In this document: positions 1-3,104 of the stretch, piece after piece | Layout of the letters: each line of letters starts with the position of its first letter | Position numbering within the stretch: the first letter of the stretch is position 1 | Source: Caldifarciminota bacterium UBA3073 | Lineage (GTDB): Bacteria > Hydrothermota > UBA3073 | Assembly (NCBI GenBank): GCA_002366725.1 | Contig: DFBT01000118.1 | Coordinates: 1-5,296, forward strand | DNA: 5,296 bases | Direction: 5' to 3' | Made by a program: the position numbers and the translations under genes | Notes under the pieces: generated by a model | Seen by the model: only the letters and a program-made list of their open reading frames with translations | Told to the model about the DNA's origin: nothing | The model's database searches: none

Positions 1-33
1 TTAGTGCCTTCCTGCCTACCGGTCCCTACGGAC

Positions 34-56
34 CCGTTGCACAGCATCCGTATGGA
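34..56 (+). repeat. Dispersed repeat, copy A (inverted relative to 2819-2841)
   Basis: This 23-bp segment, beginning CCGTTGCACAGCAT, is the reverse complement of 2819-2841 with one mismatch (22/23). Its last 11 bases (ATCCGTATGGA) also recur inverted at 138-148 as TCCATACGGAT with the first base shifted by the hairpin there. The copies lie in non-coding DNA on both sides of the pilin genes, as expected of a genome-wide palindromic repeat family. Confidence 0.65.
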
Positions 57-79
57 ATGGGCAGACAGGCGTGGTTAGG

Positions 80-98
80 ATTTTGATTTTTAATATTT
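80..98 (+). repeat. AT-rich dispersed motif, copy 1
   Basis: This 19-bp stretch (ATTTTGATTTTTAATATTT) matches 3063-3081 at 18 of 19 positions in the same orientation. One copy lies upstream of the pilV gene and one just upstream of the pilY1 gene. It could belong to promoter regions or simply be another AT-rich spacer repeat. Confidence 0.45.
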
Positions 99-120
99 TA
101 GGTGGTCTGTCTGAGTGGAG

Positions 121-180
121 GGCAGCAGCTTGTCCATGTCCATACGGATCCGTAGGGACAGACTCTGTGAGCTGCTGCAA
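121..180. repeat. Large imperfect hairpin just upstream of the pilV ribosome binding site
   Basis: The centre is a perfect 12-bp palindrome TACGGATCCGTA (143-154). It extends past one mismatch (A142/G155) to TGTCC (137-141) paired with GGACA (156-160). An outer pair GCAGCAGCT (122-130) / AGCTGCTGC (170-178) closes the structure at the same centre. The right arm ends one base before the AAAGG of pilV. Parts of it (TCCATACGGAT, CCGTAGGGAC) match the reverse complement of 22-56 with the middle bases missing, so it looks like a deleted copy of the same repeat family. A role in pilV translation or transcript processing is possible but not shown. Confidence 0.6.
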
Positions 181-189
181 AGGCATTCT

Positions 190-585
190 ATGAAAAAGAG
201 GAAAATTATACTTATGGACACCCGGGGTGTGACCCTCATTGGCGTCCTTGTCTCTGCCCTTATATTGTCGGTCGGCATTCTCGCTCTCGTGAGGATATTT
301 TCCGCGACTCCGCGGATAAATGCCTCGACCGAGAGAATCTCTCGGTCCACCAACCTCGCACAGGACAAAATTGAGGAGTTCAGGGCGCTCGGATACGATA
401 GTCTCGAGTCCTTGATAAACGCAAGTGCCACCACCGGTGTAGACACAAGCGGGTTCATCATCAGGGAATATGGATTGGCATTTGATACGCTCAACACAAT
501 TCGAATAGAGATCAGGTGTTTCGGTCAGTCGGCCGTTTGGGGGGGAGAGGTCAAAGTCGTAACGCTCCTGTCCCGGCACGATTAG
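190..585 (+). CDS. pilV: PilV-like type IV pilus minor pilin (class III signal leader, lacks Glu5)
   Basis: Predicted 131-residue prepilin. A basic leader (MKKRKIILMDTRG, residues 1-13) ends in Gly and is followed by VTLIG and a hydrophobic helix to about residue 37. This is the prepilin peptidase (PilD) site, with predicted cut between G13 and V14. The helix continues into an amphipathic stretch (NLAQDKIEEFRALGYDSL, about 55-72) typical of PilV/GspI-like minor pilins. The remainder is a short beta-rich pilin head with one Cys (C110). Known role of the family: inner-membrane-anchored minor pilin that helps prime pilus assembly with PilW, PilX and PilY1. Oddity: position 5 of the mature protein is Gly (G18), where most pilins have Glu. 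ATG 190 is chosen because AAAGG at 179-183 lies 6 nt upstream. The frame is open back to ATG 115, but that would translate the hairpin at 121-180 and give an overlong leader; ATG 214 would leave a five-residue leader. First gene of the visible operon. PilV assignment rests on position and motifs, not on alignment. Confidence 0.82.
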   Translation: MKKRKIILMDTRGVTLIGVLVSALILSVGILALVRIFSATPRINASTERISRSTNLAQDKIEEFRALGYDSLESLINASATTGVDTSGFIIREYGLAFDTLNTIRIEIRCFGQSAVWGGEVKVVTLLSRHD

Positions 586-740
586 GGAAAATTGTCAATT
601 GAAAATTAAATAGTAAATCGTCAATAGTAAATAGTAAATTAAAAGGCTATTGACTATTGAAAATTGAATAGTAAATCGTCAATAGTAAATTAAAAGGCTA
701 TTGAAAATCGTCAATCTTAAATTGTCAATTGAAAATTATA
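586..740. repeat. Degenerate heptamer repeat array between pilV and pilW
   Basis: From 591 the spacer can be read almost throughout as 7-bp units of a few types (ATTGTCA, ATTGAAA, AGTAAAT, CGTCAAT, CTATTGA twice at 647-660). Larger duplications sit on top: 609-632 is identical to 667-690 (24 bp), and 633-653 is identical to 684-704 (21 bp). The two composite copies (609-653 and 667-704) differ by one extra 7-bp unit, which shows growth by heptamers. The first 18 bases (591-608) recur at 721-738, so the array begins and ends with the same sequence. The pilW start candidates TTG 701 and TTG 722 lie inside it. Confidence 0.85.
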
Positions 741-1285
741 AAGGTGGGGGATTTATCAGGAGATTAATAACCAATATCAGGGGAGTTACCCTCGTCGAGG
801 TGTTGCTGGCGGTTACCATAAGCGGCATTATAGGCGCCGTGGTCGTCACAGTGCACCTGGCTCAAGAACGAGTATATGCGGGAGAAGATGCCTTTATTAA
901 TATGTACCGCAACACCAGGACTGTGATCGACAAAGTGACAATTACCTTGAGAATGGCGGGCTACGATCCGACGGGAAGCGCATCTTTTGACCCCGGTATC
1001 AGCTACGCGAATAGTGATAGTATGGTAATAGTCATTGATTATGATGGTGATGGTGTGCTGGACGGTGACGAGACTGTAGTGTACACATCGCATACCTTTG
1101 CTTCGCTGGGAATAGATTCTCTCAGGTTTGCCTATCTGGACAGAAATCATGTTTCCCTGGCTACTCCAGTCGACACTCTGCCGGATATAAACTCCGTTGC
1201 GGTGACCGTCGTTGTGAGACGATATGAAGGACTGCCCGGGCGGCACAGGTACGAGTTATCAAGAGAGGTGAAACTCCGGAACTGA
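701..1285 (+). CDS. pilW: PilW-like type IV pilus minor pilin; start codon uncertain
   Basis: Prepilin with the site RG|VTLVEVLLAVTISGIIGAVVV, here split as RG then VTLVEVLL; Glu5 is present. It then has the PilW signature LRMAGYDPTG and a beta-rich head. Near residues 113-124 (numbered from TTG 701) lies a textbook EF-hand loop, DYDGDGVLDGDE, so Ca2+ binding is likely. Family role: minor pilin of the PilVWX-PilY1 priming/tip complex. The given start is TTG 701, the outermost usable start codon, with only a weak AAGG 3 nt upstream. That start would add a repeat-encoded tail before the leader. The strong Shine-Dalgarno AAGGTGGGGG (741-750) instead points 4 nt downstream to ATC at 755, in frame, which would give a normal 10-residue leader (IRRLITNIRG) and a 176-residue protein. 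TTG 722 is another option without a Shine-Dalgarno. The true start is probably 755 with a non-standard codon, or an ATG misread or mutated to ATC. Gene identity is firm; the start is not. Confidence 0.82.
   Translation: MKIVNLKLSIENYKGGGFIRRLITNIRGVTLVEVLLAVTISGIIGAVVVTVHLAQERVYAGEDAFINMYRNTRTVIDKVTITLRMAGYDPTGSASFDPGISYANSDSMVIVIDYDGDGVLDGDETVVYTSHTFASLGIDSLRFAYLDRNHVSLATPVDTLPDINSVAVTVVVRRYEGLPGRHRYELSREVKLRN
740..757 (+). promoter_or_regulatory. Strong Shine-Dalgarno facing an ATC codon (pilW start question)
   Basis: AAAGGTGGGGG at 740-750 is followed by ATTT and then ATC (755-757), in the pilW frame. The pilX and pilY1 genes show the same layout (G-run, 4-5 nt, ATG), so an initiator codon would be expected exactly at 755. 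ATC is not a normal bacterial start. This site is the main reason to doubt the upstream TTG starts. Confidence 0.6.
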
Positions 1286-1357
1286 AAGCAATTGACAATT
1301 GACGATTGACAATTGAAGATTGAAGATTAAATAGTAAATTGTCAATTGAAAATTATA
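1286..1357. repeat. Heptamer repeat array between pilW and pilX
   Basis: Clear 7-bp periodicity starts at 1291 with ATTGACA, ATTGACG, ATTGACA, ATTGAAG, ATTGAAG, followed by ATTAAAT and AGTAAAT. The final 20 bases (1338-1357) are identical to 721-740, and in both places the Shine-Dalgarno of the next gene follows at once. No terminator or promoter is evident, so pilW and pilX are probably co-transcribed. Confidence 0.85.
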
Positions 1358-1367
1358 AGGGGGTTTT

Positions 1368-1823
1368 ATGTTGAGAAATGAGAGTGGGATGTCGATAGTC
1401 GTGGTCTTTGGGGTTATGGTTATACTTGGTCTTCTGGCATTTGCACTCATTTTTAGAACAACGGGTGAAAGACAGGTTGTCAGCTATCTAACAAGGCGCG
1501 AAATCGCTTTCAATGCTGCGGAGGCGTGTCTGGACCTCACGATTGGTAAAATACTTGAAACCGATAATGTAAGTCCCATACCCGCTCCACCCGATACCTG
1601 GGCTACCCTCTCCAACAATGCGCTCTACAAGACAGGACTCCCGGGCTCGCCACCAGAGGAGATAACCATCCAGGCAACTGAAATAAAAGAACTTGAAGAC
1701 ACAAAACTTCAGTATATTACTTACGGGATGAGGACATCCGGAAAGGCGAGACAGGCGGTACGTTCACTTGAGGCAGCTGTTATAATTGGCCCCTTGAAAT
1801 ACGGAACAGAGTATTCTGAGTGA
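1368..1823 (+). CDS. pilX: PilX-like type IV pilus minor pilin
   Basis: 151 residues. The short leader MLRNESG is followed by MSIVVVFGVMVILGLLAFAL, a hydrophobic helix (8-27) without Glu5. This is the layout of PilX N-terminal domains (ESG/QRG, then a helix lacking Glu at position 5). The helix is followed by the amphipathic REIAFNAAEACLDLTIGKIL (about 44-63), whose A-F-x-A-AEA core is a PilX/GspK hallmark. The rest is a small head domain with no recognisable motif and a single Cys at 54. Family role: minor pilin in the complex that initiates pilus assembly and carries PilY1 to the tip. The start is well supported by AAGGGGG (1357-1363) 4 nt before ATG. Shorter than many proteobacterial PilX proteins (about 160-200 residues), but the reading frame looks intact. 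The stop codon TGA (1821-1823) runs directly into the repeat array. PilX assignment comes from the AEA motif plus order between pilW and pilY1. Confidence 0.78.
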   Translation: MLRNESGMSIVVVFGVMVILGLLAFALIFRTTGERQVVSYLTRREIAFNAAEACLDLTIGKILETDNVSPIPAPPDTWATLSNNALYKTGLPGSPPEEITIQATEIKELEDTKLQYITYGMRTSGKARQAVRSLEAAVIIGPLKYGTEYSE

Positions 1824-2004
1824 CAATTGCCCTTTAATTTACTATTTTCGATTGCCTTTTAATTTACTATTTTCGATTGCCTATTTACAATTTAATTGAC
1901 GATTTACTATTGACAATTTTCAATTTTTCAACCCTCAATCGCCAATTTTCAATCTTCAATTTTCAATTAAATCGTCAATTTTCAATAGTAAATCGTCAAT
2001 TGAA
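1824..2004. repeat. Heptamer repeat array between pilX and the LolA-like gene, mostly opposite strand
   Basis: It contains a 25-bp tandem repeat (1826-1850 and 1851-1875, 24/25 identical) and a partial third copy from 1876. The core of the 25-mer is the reverse complement of the TAGTAAATTAAAAGGC motif of the pilV-pilW array. Further on come units such as ATTTTCA, ATCTTCA, ATTTTCA (about 1942-1962), again the opposite strand of the earlier units. The last part (1980-2004) returns to the forward orientation (CAATAGTAAATCGTCAATTG) and joins the next Shine-Dalgarno. Transcribed RNA from this array could pair with the arrays at 586-740 and 1286-1357. Confidence 0.82.
1826..1875. repeat. 25-bp tandem repeat, two copies
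   Basis: Two adjacent 25-bp copies beginning ATTGCC and ending TATTTTCG differ at a single base (position 7, C or T). They directly follow the pilX stop codon. Their period is not a multiple of seven, so they seem to be a secondary duplication within the heptamer array. Confidence 0.85.
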
Positions 2005-2016
2005 AGGGGGGTGAAT

Positions 2017-2673
2017 ATGAAGACAATTGAATGCATATTCTTTGCCGTTCTCTTCCTTTTCCCCTTTATTACCTCTTCCAAAGAGACAACACTTCCCACG
2101 GAGGCGGGAACCGAGGTCATTCTCGAGACCTCCCATTTCGGACAAAGGGAGGTTACGCACTCGCGGACGAAGATTATGAAACAGGAGAACAGGGTAAGGA
2201 TGGAAGAGACTATCGATGTGGGGGGAGAGGAGAAATTCACGGGTATTTCCATCTACGATGGTCATTCGACCTCAACGATCTCATCAGAGGGAAGGGAGAA
2301 AAGCGAGGGATTTAGAGGCTATCCCTGGACCTATCCGTTGAACGAGGAAACGAGTGTGAGGAGTGGAAAACTTGAGGGAAGAGATGTGAGGATCGTGGAT
2401 GTTGAGCGGGGAAGGCTCTACCTCGACCCGGAAGAGGATATAATACTCCTGGATGAGCGCGGGAAATACAAGATATATTACAGGGATTATTCTCTCGTGG
2501 AGGGAGTCGGTTATATCCCGAGGACAATAGAGAAGATGGATCAGAGAGGCGACCTCATAATGAAGACGGAGTTGAAGAAAGTTGAACACTTCAAGACATT
2601 TTCGAACGATACCTTTGACCCCGATAAGGTAGAAGTCTACATCGCACCCGAGAGAAGGGATGTGCCCAACTGA
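2017..2673 (+). CDS. Secreted LolA-fold-like (outer-membrane lipoprotein-sorting-like) protein
   Basis: 218 residues from ATG 2017. A Sec signal peptide is visible (MKTIECIFFAVLFLFPFITSS, residues 1-21 shown as MKTIECIFFA plus VLFLFPFITSS), without a lipobox Cys at its end, so a soluble periplasmic product is expected. The mature part follows the pattern of LolA/lipoprotein-sorting-like proteins: a strand ENRVRMEETIDVGG (57-70), ISIYDGHST (78-86), a middle RDVRIVDVE, then EGVGYIPRTIEKMDQRGDLIM (162-182), and a C-terminal strand ending in NDTFDPDKVEVY. LolA-fold proteins are half-barrels that carry lipids or lipoproteins; whether this one carries anything is unknown. It lies between pilX and pilY1, which suggests a role in pilus-tip export or surface assembly, but this is inference from context. 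ATG 2017 is preferred over in-frame GTG 2011 because the latter overlaps the Shine-Dalgarno AAAGGGGGG (2003-2011). The coding strand is strongly purine-rich and the protein very charged. Confidence in the fold is moderate. Confidence 0.65.
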   Translation: MKTIECIFFAVLFLFPFITSSKETTLPTEAGTEVILETSHFGQREVTHSRTKIMKQENRVRMEETIDVGGEEKFTGISIYDGHSTSTISSEGREKSEGFRGYPWTYPLNEETSVRSGKLEGRDVRIVDVERGRLYLDPEEDIILLDERGKYKIYYRDYSLVEGVGYIPRTIEKMDQRGDLIMKTELKKVEHFKTFSNDTFDPDKVEVYIAPERRDVPN

Positions 2674-2729
2674 TGATGCACTCCATTTGTATAATGGCGT
2701 CGTCAAGAAAAATTATCGGCACTATAAAC

Positions 2730-2755
2730 GGTTCGGCTGAGCGGCTCGGCTGAGC
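2730..2755. repeat. 13-bp tandem repeat (GGYTCGGCTGAGC x2)
   Basis: GGTTCGGCTGAGC (2730-2742) is followed directly by GGCTCGGCTGAGC (2743-2755); they match at 12 of 13 positions. GC-rich compared with its surroundings. Function unknown. Confidence 0.75.
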
Positions 2756-2782
2756 TCACCGAAGACAGTGTCCAGCCAATTT

Positions 2783-2851
2783 CGGAGTTAAGGCGTCAGC
2801 CTTTTATCTAAAATCCTTTCCATACAGATGCTGTGCAACGGATTAACTCCG
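2783..2851. repeat. 9-bp inverted repeat enclosing dispersed repeat copy B
   Basis: CGGAGTTAA (2783-2791) and its exact complement TTAACTCCG (2843-2851) bracket 51 bases that include a small AAGGC-GTCA-GCCTT hairpin (2790-2803) and copy B of the dispersed element. The arrangement could be the folded body of a small palindromic element or of a transcribed RNA. Confidence 0.5.
2819..2841 (-). repeat. Dispersed repeat, copy B
   Basis: Reverse complement of 34-56 with one mismatch (22/23), reading TCCATACAGATGCTG at its left end. The two copies flank a 2.8-kb block containing pilV, pilW, pilX and the LolA-like gene in inverted orientation, so recombination between them could invert the block, although 23 bp is short for that. 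Confidence 0.65.
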
Positions 2852-2853
2852 TC

Positions 2854-2870
2854 TCGCCCTTTTAGGGTGA
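2854..2870. other. Compact hairpin (TCGCCCT / AGGGTGA)
   Basis: A seven-pair stem, with one G-T pair, around a TTT loop. On the + strand it is followed by CGAAAAAAGA, and on the - strand no T-run follows, so it does not look like a rho-independent terminator on either strand. Confidence 0.5.
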
Positions 2871-2914
2871 CGAAAAAAGACTAAAACTATGCGTTCCTAT
2901 GCAATCAAGTAAAA

Positions 2915-3003
2915 CACTCCAGTTATGACTCTCGGAGTGCCCCGCCTTGGTGGGGCAGTAGCTTGTTGGAATGAAGTGGAAATCCCGTATCTGCGGGGCT
3001 ACT
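2915..3003 (+). ncRNA. Candidate orphan omega-RNA / right end of an IS200/IS605-type (TnpB) element
   Basis: Three successive hairpins are visible. CACTCC (2915-2920) pairs with GGAGTG (2934-2939). GCCCCGCC (2939-2946) pairs with GGTGGGGC (2949-2956, one G-T pair). AGTAGC (2957-2962) pairs with GCTACT (2998-3003) around an inner hairpin CCCG-TATCTG-CGGG (2984-2997). The stretch GGAATGAAGTGGAAATCCCG (2968-2987), followed by the CGGGG arm, resembles the ATGAAGC-GGAA-CCCC-loop-GGGG pattern that I know from right ends of IS605/IS1341 elements, where it forms the 3' part of the TnpB guide (omega) RNA. No tnpB or tnpA is present in the window. This could be a remnant, a non-autonomous derivative, or an unrelated structured RNA. 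Confidence 0.35.
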
Positions 3004-3062
3004 ACAGAATTTTTGATATGTCTCGTCATAGCGGGATCCCCTATCGGCGGTGATATTTTTGC

Positions 3063-3081
3063 ATTTTGATTTTTGATATTT
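3063..3081 (+). repeat. AT-rich dispersed motif, copy 2
   Basis: ATTTTGATTTTTGATATTT matches 80-98 at 18 of 19 positions. It lies 24 bases before the pilY1 start, directly ahead of the Shine-Dalgarno AGGGGG (3094-3099), and so would be in the leader or promoter of that gene. Confidence 0.45.
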
Positions 3082-3104
3082 GATATTCTTAACAGGGGGT
3101 ATTT

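Larger units (their letters stand above)
1..120. other. Non-coding leader region with palindromic repeat fragments
   Basis: No gene is supported here. The TAG at 2-4 could be the stop of an upstream gene, but nothing more can be said. The stretch holds a GTCCCTACGGAC segment (22-33), the inverted-repeat segment 34-56 listed separately, a 7-bp inverted repeat CAGACAG (62-68) / CTGTCTG (107-113) around an AT-rich loop, and the dispersed AT-rich motif at 80-98. Confidence 0.5.
2674..3104. other. 431-bp gene-free region between the LolA-like gene and pilY1
   Basis: No coding sequence can be supported on either strand. The region holds, in order, a 13-bp tandem repeat, a 9-bp inverted repeat enclosing copy B of the dispersed element, a compact hairpin at 2854-2870, a chain of hairpins at 2915-3003, an 8-bp palindrome GGGATCCC (3033-3040), and the AT-rich motif at 3063-3081. 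It differs in base composition from the heptamer spacers, which are absent here. It looks like a landing zone for small mobile or repeated elements and may hold the promoter of pilY1. Confidence 0.6.

Noticed and set aside
115..189. Longer pilV start at ATG 115
   Set aside because: It would translate the hairpin region, give a 38-residue leader unlike class III signals, and ATG 190 has a better ribosome binding site.
16..579. Long open frames on the - strand across pilV (16-579 and 90-497)
   Set aside because: They lie opposite a well-supported prepilin gene, have no recognisable domain or ribosome binding site, and the predicted proteins look like low-quality antisense translations.
586..740. 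CRISPR array
   Set aside because: The repeats are 7-bp based and contiguous, with no regular unique spacers and no cas genes.
764..1246. Open frame on the - strand across pilW
   Set aside because: Antisense to a pilin with clear family motifs; its composition (His-, Ser- and Ile-rich runs) fits a shadow frame.
2284..2706. Open frame on the - strand across the LolA-like gene
   Set aside because: No domain or start signal. The purine-rich coding strand of the real gene keeps the opposite strand free of stops by chance.
2790..2806. AAGGC-GTCA-GCCTT followed by TTA as a rho-independent terminator after the LolA-like gene
   Set aside because: Only five pairs and a very short T-run; too weak to call, and it sits within a larger set of inverted repeats.
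3042..3060. TATCG-GCGG-TGATA followed by TTTTT as a terminator before pilY1
   Set aside because: The stem is four to five weak pairs including a G-T pair; the T-run belongs to an AT-rich tract.
3059..3087. TTGCAT - 17 bp - GATATT as a promoter for pilY1
   Set aside because: Poor match to both boxes, and AT-rich repeats of this kind give such matches by chance; the host's sigma-factor preferences are unknown.
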